Below the pieces are notes generated by a model. It saw only the letters and a program-made list of their open reading frames with translations, was not told the origin of the DNA and did no database searches. 64,000 nucleotides of DNA from Siphonodentalium dalli (Eukaryota; Mollusca; Scaphopoda; Gadilida; Siphonodentaliidae): the NCBI GenBank assembly GCA_032622095.1, contig CP136068.1, positions 120,781,989-120,845,988 of the forward strand, given 5' to 3'. Shown here piece by piece: positions 36,535 to 48,363 of the stretch. The translations under genes and the position numbers were made by a program. Positions within the stretch are counted from its first letter, which is position 1. Every line of letters begins with the position of its first letter.

Positions 36535-36904
36535 CCCTGTGCCAATGCATTCTCTTATATGTGCGAGTCGACCATAGGTCGCCTCGCATATATAAGAGAA
36601 TGCATTGGCCTAACAATTTTTTACAATTTTAATAATTTTTTCTTGTTTTCTTTAACAATTTTATAATTTCACCCATACAGAGTCCCAGACAAACATGAGC
36701 AGACGACACTCTTCTATATGCTTCTATATATATGTGTGGGGCTCCCTGCAGGGTAATGGATGTTTTTTATTTTATGTCCTAAAAATTGTAAGAAATATTT
36801 ATTTAAAACAAATGATTAAAAATGGTTAGGCCAATGCATTCTCTTATATATGCGAGGCGACCTATGGTCGACTCGCATATATAAGAGAATGCATTGGCAC
36901 AGGG
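36535..36904. mobile_element. stand-alone double-hairpin element, TA-flanked
   Basis: The 370-bp element runs from CCCTGTGCCAATGC to GCATTGGCACAGGG, with TA on both sides. Each end is itself a hairpin (about 36539-36609 and 36831-36904). The 220-bp interior (GAGTCCCAGACAAACATGAG and following) is shared with 55241-55609. TA flanks would fit a Tc1/mariner-type target, but flanking duplication alone cannot prove the class. Confidence 0.85.
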
Positions 36905-37017
36905 TAAAAAAAGTATGATTCAATAAGTGCGAAAAAAGCAGCACGCAGTTTCGTGTAAGTCCATTCACTATGCGGACATAATTGTTTGCCTAATTCTTAA
37001 GTGTCAATCACTTCATA

Positions 37018-37519
37018 TTAAAGGCACGTGCGGCCTTAATTGTCGAAAATATTAATTTTTGTTCCAAACACCGTAAACAGAAAAACAGTAAAACGCATAC
37101 AGCTCCGTTCATATCTACCATGACCATCACGTAAACAGCATGTTATCATAGAGACCTACTATATTTTACCTAAGCAAGAGACTTATTGTGTTACAGAAGA
37201 CATCACAATGCTACTGGCTAATCACACACAAATGGCATAAACGCTCTTTATTAGTTCCATATCAGGTATTCACCAACAAAGAACGCTCTTTATGCTTACC
37301 ATCATAATATAAACAAACACCAGAAAAGTAACTTTTTACGCCTTTGTTTACATAACAAAGGTCAAACATATGACCATAACATACTGTTTATGTGATATTT
37401 CTTATTTGTATACGGACAAAGTCTATCTACATTTTGATGTTCTTTCTGTTTGTGGCGGTTTTTGACGGGTGGAGATATTTTCACAGGATACCCACCACCA
37501 AGGCCAACCGTGTCTTTAA
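37018..37519. mobile_element. TTAA-flanked AGGCACG element (copy 1)
   Basis: The ends are TTAAAGGCACGTGCGGCCTT and the inverse AAGGCCAACCGTGTCTTTAA. A second copy in opposite orientation is at 47340-47767. The interiors match over several hundred bases, including AACGCTCTTTATTAGTTCCA. Confidence 0.85.
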
Positions 37520-38933
37520 ACATGCCTACTGCCATATTTACCATGCATATATATGTTGTAGTACAGAACCGCATTTCTTCTGCGCTTTGGTTTTAGGATG
37601 ATCGCTCCAATTCGACTTGTTACCAATGTCTAATCGACATCTGTCATCCGGGTGCCATTAGACTGAATGACTGAAGTTAGACATGATGAACGTATTGCAC
37701 AATACACCGAAAAATAGGGATCACACACACCATTCTTAAATTGCCACATCTGACACCAGCCTGATACTATTATAGAAAACCGAAATTCCGTTCGAAGAAG
37801 CAATCTTGCAATTTTTGTTTTGTTCAGCATATTTGTCTCAATAATCTGCATCAGATGGACAGACATTTGACAATAGGAGTAGAGGACAAGTGATTTTACC
37901 ATTTCCCAATACAATCGGTCACATTTTCATTAAATGGCTAAAAAAAAAAGAAGACAAAATATGAATATCTCTAGAATGGAAAACCCGAACAAAATGATTG
38001 AACCCTATTTTGAATGTCCTCATAGTGGTGAACATCCATTCACAATTGCATTGAGATCCGAGCACTACTGTTCAAGGTATGACATGAACAGACATCAGAC
38101 GTACGGACGGACAGGTGCAAAACAGTATACATGTACCCCTTTTTTAAAAGAGGGTATAATAATCAACGTATATTTACGCCTCGATCGGTACCATACCATA
38201 CATCTACGTAGCAGCGGAATTTTTCTTAATATAAACATGTCTGTTTGGAGGTGGTGAGTCTGATTCTTTTCAATATGTTCCTGATAAAAGTGTGCCTGAA
38301 TCGTCTGATGAAGTTCAATCAACAGTTTTATTATTTGACAGCTTTTGAAATATATAAATTATCGCATAATATATCTCGCAGCAGGCTGATAAAAATATCA
38401 GTTCTCGTTTGATATGCAACAGACTCTGCGTGGTAGTTTTGACATATCAAACACTGCTTAGCTGATCAAACAAGTCGCTTATTGACACTTCCTTTACTGA
38501 ATGGACTCTGCTACTCAGCTATCAGTGTATACATTGGAATGGTCTATTGTTCATATGAAGGGTTGTTCGGGAAATTTAAGCAGACGACAGACAGAAAAAC
38601 AGAAAGTACAAGTGCAGAAGGATTCCTATTCATTGGAAGAAAATATTCAGAAAACCACAGGTAAAATATGTGTTGATGGTCCGTGGTTGTCTTGGTAGGT
38701 TTATTCACACCCGGGTTAGGCCCCATTTTACTATGGTGGATTTACCGCGCAGAGTTTTATATGGGTGTTCACACTGAAAATCTTGTTGACTAAAGGAGGA
38801 GATTTCCGATAGATATGTCCATCACCTCATTAAAGAATAAACATTTTGAAGCCGAGGTTCTAATTTCATGGATACCACAAACAATCCAGACATAATTATG
38901 AACCTTATGAATCAAATGATATCACAGAATAGT

Positions 38934-39321
38934 TTAACCCTTTACCCAACAGAAGGGCCCTGTGCCAATGCATTCTCTTATATATGCGAGTCGACCATAG
39001 GTCGCCTCGCATATATAAGAGAATGCATTGGCTTAACACATTAAAAATTATTAAATTGTTAAAGAATGTAAGAAAAAATGGTAAAAAAATATTTTTTTAG
39101 GCCAATGCATTCTCTTATATATGCGAGGCGACCTATGGTCGACTCGCATATATAAGAGAATGCATTGGCACAGGGCATAACTGTAACTATCACAATGTGG
39201 TCAAGGAGCCGGTTCCAATGATATCCATATTTGTATGGTTCTATTGAGACAGGCCGAAGATATTTTGGCTGTTGAAGCTTTATTTGGCCGGTTTTGGCCG
39301 GTTTGTTGGGTAAAGGGTTAA
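38934..39321. mobile_element. TTAA-flanked hairpin MITE, full-length example
   Basis: The ends are TTAACCCTTTACCCAACA and its inverse. Hairpin modules at about 38960-39030 and 39100-39172 flank the spacer containing GTTAAAGAATGTAAGAAAAA. The asymmetric right part (39173-39300) ends GGCCGGTTTTGGCCGG. At 388 bp it is the least decayed copy in the window. Confidence 0.9.
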
Positions 39322-39439
39322 TATATTTCAACAGACCATTATCGGATACTATACATGACGATTGTATATCGGGAATTTCATAAATTTGCGATATTTCCAA
39401 TTCTGATTGGGTCACTGATTCTGGATATATCATCCAGTT

Positions 39440-39710
39440 CAGGCCAATACATATTGTGTCTGTCATATGCAGAATGAGGTTCCCAGGGGTGAATTTAGTG
39501 ATGCTACCCCGCATAGCGGGCTAGCATCACCATATTCACCCTCTGGGAACCTCATTCTGCTGAGGTGCATCACCATATTCACCCTCTGGGAACCTCATTC
39601 TGCTGAGGTGTAAATTTGGTGATGCTAGCCCGCTATGCGGGGTAGCATCACTAAATTCACCCTCTGGGGACCTCATTCTGCAAATGACAGGCACACTATT
39701 TCAAGGCTTG
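39440..39710. mobile_element. Mutator-like foldback element with double-hairpin ends, 9-bp duplication
   Basis: CATCCAGTT flanks both sides (39431-39439 and 39711-39719). The ends begin CAGGCC and CAAGCC, then CTGTCAT(A/T)TGCAGAATGAGG. Each end forms its own hairpin: GAATGAGG...GGGTGAATTTAGTGATGCTA pairs with its inverse around CCCGCATAGCGGG. A 9-bp duplication with long TIRs fits Mutator-like elements. No transposase is present. Confidence 0.78.
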
Positions 39711-39993
39711 CATCCAGTTCAGTTCCGAGAATTCTTCCAACAAATATTTCTAGCAATCGGTTGTTGCGCCATTTAACTTTCAGTGTTGAGTGAACATTTT
39801 ACTCAACTAGTTGAGTAGGCCTATAAATAATTTACTCAACACTTCAGTCAACGTTTCTTTGTGGTATACTTAAACTACGGGTGAGTAATTGTAGAGTAAA
39901 TTTTAGTCTACGAGATTTATTTCAGTGTACCCCATCCTGTTCATGCATACGCTTGTGGTTTTGCGGTACCTCCTTGTGCCCCTGGGTTGTAAG

Positions 39994-40366
39994 CAAGCCT
40001 GATTTTAGTGTGGCTGTCATTTGCAGAATGAGGTCCCCAAAGGATGAATTTAGTGACACTATCCCGCATAGACAAGAATTTCTTCACATAGATTCTATTT
40101 CTTTTTTTAGTTCAGTTTCTCTATATCCCCAAATTGGCAGACGGCACATTACATAATCGAGGTTCCCAATGGGTGCACATCACAATATTCACCAATTGGG
40201 AACTCAATCTGAGTCTATGTCTCCCATAGCAGATGAGACCTAAGCAGAATGAGGTCCCCAGAGGGGTGAATTTGGTTATGCTAGCTCGCTGTGCGGGGTG
40301 GCATCACTAAATTCGCCCCCTGGGGACCTCATTCTGCAAATGACAGGCACACTAATTGTAGGCTTG
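39994..40366. mobile_element. Mutator-like foldback element (copy 2)
   Basis: The left end is CAAGCCTGATTTTAGTGTGG and the right end mirrors it (CACACTAATTGTAGGCTTG). It shares the GCAGAATGAGGTCCCC and GATGCTAGC blocks with 39440-39710, but the first hairpin has been replaced by other sequence. The flanks match at six of eight bases. Confidence 0.72.
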
Positions 40367-43070
40367 GCTGTGAGTGTTATGTAGATATATTAACATTGAA
40401 GATATCCCTGAGGGAGTGTGGACAATCTTGTTACGCAGCCAGAATTCAGTACAATATATAACAAAATAAAAAAGCCCCTGACATGCGCACTGACACAATA
40501 TATCACTCAAATATATGCGCATAAAATGCATACAATATCTAGCATATAGTAAGCTGTACAATGGATATCACAGTTAACCGCACCGATCGAGCACAGACTG
40601 GGATTGTCTTGACAATGGTTCCTGATACTATGCCATTACGCTGTTGGTTTGATATATAGAACTGTTGCCATTCTGTATACTAGCTCGGCAACAAAGCTTT
40701 GTACAACCTATTTTATAAACTAATTTCTGACATGAGTATCCAGCATTATCGACTTTTGTATGGAGTGATTGTGTGGTGTCTGCGTTTGACCTGGACCCTC
40801 GCTTGGGGCCGTGCCTGCTCACGAACAAAATTAGTTCTAACAAATTCAGTGCTGTTTGGGAGTCCACTGTAGTTAAATGTTCAACTCTGATCGTTCTGTT
40901 ACCGTCTTTACAGGGGTTGATTCGGGTCACATGTAATAATCGCTTACAATATTAACTAAGTTACTATTTTATCAAAACCCCTACCTATACTGATCGCGTG
41001 GCGTTAAAATAATCCATTGAAATATAATCCAAAATGCAAAATTGTCGAGACATTAAAGAGGAGGGCAAGTGACCATTTTGAATGGGGATTTTCATGAAAA
41101 TCTCTGCAACAAAAGTTATATATGAAGCAGTTGTCTGGATACTAAAGCAGCCATACCAGTAACAGACATAACATTTAACAGCATGGCGGCAAAATACCAA
41201 AATATATACAGGTCAAGCATGTCATGATTAAACTGGATGTGAATTATGAGAGTGCTCAGTGAAAAATATTTGAGTTATCAAATTGCATAGCATGTGCCCA
41301 AGTAATGGGTGTATGGGGATAATATTTTAAGCAGATAAACTAAATGTCCCTGAGTAACATACCAGATGATCGGTCCATTACTTTGCAGTGTAATGCATTA
41401 CCATTACTTGTCAGTTTTTTGTTTGCATTACCATTATGGTCCATAACTATACAGGTCAGGGGCGTTTCATCATAAGGCCAAACAAATATATACTTGTGTT
41501 TCTGGTGACATGCAAGAAAAAAATAGGGGCGGGGTGGCTTTTCATTTTATTTTATTTTTTCATTTTATTTTCGACTTTGCTCAAAATAAATATGAATGCG
41601 ACCCCAAGCTTACTTCTCCTTGTTTGTAATTGACTATAAAATAATAAAACTAAGTAGATTTATTATTTTATAGTGTGATTTATTGTTTTATTGAATAAAA
41701 CATGGAAAAACATGATGTTTACAATAGAGATCAATATTTGCCATGAATAAGTTTCAGAGCGCAAGGAAAGAACTTCACATACATCTATGTACTGCATACG
41801 GTAGTGGTGATCTTAAAGCCACATGGTAGTTTATAAGCGCTCCAAAATACATATAATATATATACATAATAATATATGCTTTTGAATTTTTCCCGGTATC
41901 GAAATAGGTTGATAAATACTTTATTTACATTTCTACAGACATTTTATGTCCCAGAAAGACGTATTGCAGTCACAAGAAATACAACTTTAAACACGGTGTT
42001 TGGGTCCCAAAACCAACAGTCATGTGCAAGAGATTAAACAGAATAGAGCATTCCGTGCTAGTCTATTCCTGATATGGTAGAAATAATGAGATTTTAAACA
42101 GCTGGAAAATGGATATGGCCATGGACAGTATTTTTATGTAGCCATTAAAAATACTATATAGCATAATTATGTAGCCGTTACAGGTATGTTGATATTTCGT
42201 TTATTTGTCAATCTATCTTATATTTTTTACCAAAATTACTTAGACAAAATTTGGAAGCTTGAATGAGCCATGTCCGTTTAAAAACAACTGTGTTAAATAT
42301 TATTAGCCATGAAGGATGTTATGTCATGTAGCTATTAGTTAAAACTATTATATTCAAATTAATAGTCCTAAATATACCCGGTATGTATGATCTAGATAGA
42401 AGTGAGTATTTAGAGTTCACTCCATTGCAGTGGCTATCCCATAATAGCATGCTGTGTAAAAGCATGAGTTCCCTGTAAACGTATATAGGCTCAATCATGA
42501 TCCATAAGCCTAAAAGACATTGTTTATTCTTTCTTCATGTTCCCTATTTTCGAGGTACCGGTACTACGGTGGTAGTCCCGTTATTTTGCGATGAAATTCA
42601 CGTTTTTTTTATGTTTGATGTGTTTTGTGAGCTTGCTTTACACAGTTAATTAACTTAATTATGCTGATGACTCATTGAATTAAATTAATGACTGCAACTA
42701 ATAGAAAATGGAAGATGAATTTGCATATTTGTGCATGGAATTTTTCCAGGTGGTACGATCAGATAGCTTATGTCTATGGTTCTGTGCACGGGGTTTATAA
42801 AATATTGACCAAAAATACTTTATAACCTGTCATAACCATAATTTATCCAGAGTGTGGATTTATAACATGCCAACCTGAGAAAAAATATCGGTATTTTTAT
42901 TAACAGTAACAGTTTGCCTTACCAGGATCATAGCAATTCAGCAGGAGCCACCAACATCAGAACACATTAGCAGGACCATTTGGCAAAGGGTGGTTATTTG
43001 ACCAAATCAGATATGATAACAATGCTAGAGATAACGTATATTGTAAACATCTATGGGAGCTCTGCTAGCC

Positions 43071-45518
43071 TTAGCCCTTTACCCAACAGAAGGGCCCTGT
43101 GCCAATGCATTCTCTTATATATGCGAGTCGACCATAGGTCGCCTCGCATATATAAGAGAATGCATTGGCTTAACACATTAAAAATTATAAAATTGTTAAA
43201 GAATGTAAGAAACGAGAGGCCGATCACGATCGGCAGATGTTTAACCCATACCTTGGCGATAGCGACTAGCCATAACTGATAATTTGTCAAAGATATGATC
43301 ACAGGAATTAATCCATATATCAGTATCCAACTTGAAATCAAAAGCTCAAATAATTTGTCTTAAGAAAGGGTTAAATTATTTGGGGTGGGGGAGGAGTAGT
43401 TTTAAATCTCTTAACTCTGTCCCGATTCACCCAAGGACCTCTCACTGTGAGATCCAATGGTTTAGTGATTTCGGAGGACATGTTTAGGAGTTTAAGTTAA
43501 CTCATTGGAAGCAAAAGTGATAAATCCCTATCTTTGCCACTTTTGACATGCCAGATATTCCAAATTTATTCACTTCTAAAGAGAAATTATAATTTGTTGA
43601 CAAGCCAGACTGCTTAGAACGACATACATGTAGGGGATTCCATCTCATATTTAAATGGTACTTTAATTACCCACCCCCTTCCCCCATTCTCCCCAGTTAT
43701 TTGTTTATCAAACATGGACAGATATAAGATCCGATCTGACCTGTGTATTAAATAAGATTAAGTGTTTCAAAAGTTTTCAAAAATATATGTAGTTTATACA
43801 ATTCAAAAGTATTATCTATATAATGTTATACAGACATAATATGATGAGGATGCTGGCCCCTATGACCACTAAATCGTTCATTTAAAAGAAAGTAAGTTAG
43901 CCCTCAATTAAATGGTTTCACACACTGCAATGTTTTACAAGTAGCTTGGACACTAAAATGTTAATCTACTAAGTGCTCTGTGGCCCCTAAAATTCAATCA
44001 ACCATGAAAATATGAACAAATGGGAAAATAAGGTTCCTGGAAATACTAACATCTACCATATTGATTTTCAAAACAAGTCATCACTTACAATAGTCATGTG
44101 TATTTATCTGCCTGTTTCCCATTGCATAGATAAATCATATTGGCTATCAGCTGTTATTTTAATTTCAAAGTGAAAGCATGTGTCTGAAGGGTTAATATAT
44201 TTTTCAAAAATCAATTAATCAGTCAATACCAAAATTGATAGAAGTGAATAGTGTGCAAAGATACCCAATATATATTAAGAGATATGAGGAAGAGTCCATG
44301 TATATTATAGCATGTGTCTATGGAAACCTTGGAAAGGGTTAATTATTTTTGAAGCAAATTAATGGAATTTAGAAGACACTTATATAGGTGAGGCCCTTAT
44401 CTCACCCTGTAATGAAATTTCAAGAATAGGAGAAACACCAGTCTTATGCTGCCATTAATCAATTTGACAGTTAGAATAAACAAACAGCCAGCCACCAGTG
44501 TTGTTTATCTTGACCCACCAGAGCTCTGTATCATATGTCATCACTCATTTCATAACAGATTTCACTTGGAATGACAACATCTATAAAATGTCCTCTCATA
44601 TACTCTGGATGTTGGATGATCACATGGTAATTTATTGATATCATTATATTACATGAAACTATTGCAATAAAATCTTCATATTTTCAAAACAGGATATCAC
44701 ACCTAATTAATCGTATAAAACTAAAATAAATTAAATAATTTTTTTTTTTTTATTGTTATTAAAGTTCAATCAAAATTTAATATTTGTATACTGTTTGTAT
44801 ATGCTAAATTTATTAAGGAGCTAAATCTAAAAAAAATCGATTTTTTTATTTTATTTTTTTCTCGAAAAAGGGTCATAACTCCTTTAAAATTAATCGGATC
44901 AAACCCATATTCGAACTCGATCTGTATTTTGGGCTGTGAAACTCACATACCAAATTTGGTTCCAATCAGATAAATAATGTTTGAGTTATGGCAGAATGCG
45001 TGAATTCTAAGTTGAAAAAGGGCCATAACTCTGTAACAAAATCTCGGATCAAACCCAAATTCGCACTCGATCTGTATTTTGGGCTGAGAAACCCATATAC
45101 AAAATTTGGTTTCGATCGGATAAAAAATGTTTGAGTTATCGCATTACTCGTAAAGTGTCTACGGACAGACGGACAGACAGACGGACAGACGGACCAACGA
45201 CGAGTGGTCAATCCGGGCAACGACACTATGTTTACCATACTATGGTATGGGTAAACATAAAAATGGTAAAAAGTGTTAAAAAAAGATTTTATTTAGGCCA
45301 ATGCATTCTCTTATATATGCGAGGCGACCTATGGTCGACTCGCATATATAAGAGAATGCATTGGCACAGGGCATAACTGTAACTATCACAATGTGGTCAA
45401 GGAGCCGGTTCCAATGATATCCATATTTGTATGGTTTTATTGAGACAGACCCAAGATATTTTAGGCTGTTGAAGCTTTATTTGGCCGGTTTTGACCGGTT
45501 TGTTGGGTAAAGGGTTAA
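43071..45518. mobile_element. TTAA hairpin MITE enlarged by a 2-kb arm
   Basis: The left end TTAGCCCTTTACCCAACA (TTAA mutated) and right end TTGGGTAAAGGGTTAA are the same family as 38934-39321. Hairpins are at about 43098-43170 and 45297-45369. The spacer is split by the 43211-45258 segment right after GTTAAAGAATGTAAGAA. Confidence 0.82.
43211..45258. repeat. single arm of the 3.2-kb palindrome
   Basis: It starts ACGAGAGGCCGATCACGATC, as at the palindrome centre, and ends with the hairpin CCATACTATGGTATGGG-TAAACAT, as at the palindrome tip. Near its end are two core units with a 150-bp period (CGGATCAAACCCA at 44895 and 45045) and an ACGG/ACAG tract (45163-45200). So the arm itself has the tandem-core, microsatellite and hairpin layout. 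Confidence 0.8.
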
Positions 45519-45595
45519 AGGTGTACTGTACACTAAATTCGACAATTTATGGGTCCATCTCGTTTTATTCTCAACAGAATATGCAACAAATGAAT

Positions 45596-45680
45596 GAATT
45601 TGAGCCATGGATTAGTGAATTTGAGCCATGGATTAGTGAATTTGAGCCATGGATTAGTGAATTTGAGCCATGGATTAGTG
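45596..45680 (+). repeat. 21-bp minisatellite, four exact copies
   Basis: GAATTTGAGCCATGGATTAG(T) is repeated four times without change. In one frame it reads as EFEPWIS repeated, but no gene context supports translation. The 21-bp period and exact copies indicate recent expansion. Confidence 0.9.
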
Positions 45681-47339
45681 CAAAACATACACTCGGAATC
45701 TCTATGACTGGAGTAATAAATTCATTTTCATTATAATTACCACATTGTTTACATCGTACATAGAGATTACGAGTGTATTCAACGTGTGATATTGAGTGTT
45801 TATTACTGTTTATGAGCATGGTTCAAACAGAAGGGTTCACTTACTATGATCAGCCCAGTTGAAACTTTTGTCATATTTCAGACATGTATATTTATCTACT
45901 TATTGCATGTTGAACAGATAATTCAAATTGGCTAGCTGGCAATAAAATGGATTCCTGATAGCATGTTTCTATATATAAGTGATGGATGGAAATGTTAATG
46001 TTTTCTAAACCGATCAACTGATTGATACTAAAAAATTATACAGGTGAGGGGTGTGTCATCATAAACCTGCACATATCATATGAACACGATCCGCCAAAAA
46101 AAAATTGTGAGTTATTGCATCGGATAGAGCATATATATTGGTAGATGGAAAGTGTTTATAATTTATAAACCGATCAGCCGATCGATACAAAATACTTGAC
46201 TTATCGGGTCGGTTAGCATGACAGTATCTATGAACAAACGGGCGGACGGGCGGTACTCATCTGAGTCGAAACACAAACTTCTGAAGTGGTGGTGTCAAAT
46301 ATAGTGTACCCCACATATATAGATATATAGAAAACATACACGCGGGATGCAGAAAATTCATTGCATTTGATTGGATGATACCGTACATTCGAAACAGCCA
46401 GCATTTGTTGTTCATTTAATTGTGAGGTGACTGACATAATTAGTTTTGCAGCTCAGAAAAGAAATTTAGATGCGTTTTCTCATCGCAAGTACATACTGAC
46501 AGACGGAACGACGGATGGTTGATCCGGACGTCGGCATTGTGAGTGCCACATTTGGTATGGGCACACATATATACAAACGAATGTTGATATTTTCAAGCAT
46601 ATTATAACGTAGGTCCCTGTCCTGCTATAGCAGACGATACTTGGTGAGCCTGCATGCAGTGCCTGGGTATTGTAATCACGTTTTGTGGATCATGTGCGCC
46701 CAAATGAACGTCTTAGACATCCTGCCATGATCCTGGGCACTGTAATCAACAGAATCATGCAATTTAGTCTAACTTAATGAGCGTAGTCATGCGACAGTGA
46801 CCATGCACCTTAAATGTATTATCAACTTAGCTTGCTCGATGCCCAATGTTATAAGCATGAACGTTCCTCACAGGTTAGTTAACTTTGACTGAGGATACAT
46901 ACAGACGTAAAAGACAAATTGAAAAAACTCGGCAGTTCGTGATCAAGTATATAATAAATTATTACTGATGATTTTCACAAATATATTGGGAGTAAAAGCT
47001 ACAAAATGGCACGTGTTCCTGGTGTGACTTTATATGATATTTAATAAATCATGCATGCTTCAGACTCAGTGACATGTTTGTAGATTTATTTTTATTTTGA
47101 TATTGATTTTTGAATAGTAGGTCACGTGCTGTAATTCCAGAATTGATAATATATCTAGCCGCGACCACCAGCTAAATGTTATGGCTGCATGGGCAATGTA
47201 TAATACAACTGATCCATGTATAATTTTTGCTCCATAGATTTGTAACAAAATCCCAACTTAAAATTTGTCACTTGACTTGCTCCTTACGGGTTTGAAATTC
47301 ACATCAGTTTATTAAGATAATGTTAGTTCCCATCCCTCG

Positions 47340-47767
47340 TTAAAGGCACGGTTGGCCTTGGCGGTGGGTATCCTGTGAAAATATTTCCACCATCAAAAAC
47401 CGCCACAAACAGAAAGAACATCAAAATGTAGACCGACTTTGTCCGTATATAAATAAGAAATATCGCATAAACAGTATGTTATTCTCATATGTTTAACCAT
47501 TGTTATGTAAACAAAAGCATAAAAAGTTACTTTTCTGGTGTTTGTTTATATTATGATGGTAAACATAAAGAGCGTTCTTTGTTGGTGAATTCCTGATATG
47601 GAACTAATAAAGAGCGTTTATGCCATTTGTGTATGATTAGCCAGTAGCATTGTGCTGTCCTCTGTAACCCAATCAGGCTCTATGAACGAAAATGTATGCG
47701 TTTTAATGTTTTTCTGTTTGGAACAAATATGAATATTTAGGACAATTAAGGCCTCACGTGCCTTTAA
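47340..47767. mobile_element. TTAA-flanked AGGCACG element (copy 2, inverted)
   Basis: The ends are TTAAAGGCACGGTTGGCCTT and AATTAAGGCCTCACGTGCC-TTTAA. It is the inverse of 37018-37519 with about 75 bp fewer. Confidence 0.85.
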
Positions 47768-48363
47768 AGGCCCGTTGAATGTCCAGATACCATTATACGT
47801 CAGTCAACGTGAGTGTTCGTAAACTGTTCGTAATGACTGCGTTATACAACGACCACAACCTAGATGGATACTCGAATCGTTTGTGCAACAATCAGCGCAG
47901 ACATTATTAAACGTCAAACAAAGATCACTTTGCCCCACCGGCATCATGTCATAGATGGACGGTGCTGGACCGGACCCGCCAACATCACAGCAAATTAACA
48001 TGACCACTTGACCAAGGGTGGTTCCGGACTTGGATGGTTAAGCAATTCCCTTGTGAAGGCTTTTAACGTGCTTCATGGCGTCTGACTACTACACCAAAGT
48101 ATTATTGTCTGTGCCGTAATTGGATCCAATTTTCCGATAACGAATCCGTTGACCCGTAGTCAGTTCATACACAGAAGAATGTCAGTCAATTCAAATGGTG
48201 TCAAAGTCATGAATAACCAATGCCGGTTCATTATATACACCACGATTAATGACGTCACACAGACATGTCTTGAAGCGACTCGTCCACAGGGACAAAAGGA
48301 GTCAGTTTTCTGATTTTGCGACCAACGAGATCGATAAGATTTCGTCAATGTATTCGTTGTCTA

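Noticed and set aside
42917-43000. Short stretch (ATCATAGCAATTCAGCAGG) similar to 3590-3620 and 47935-48025
   Set aside because: Probably a minor dispersed repeat, but too short and diverged to delimit.
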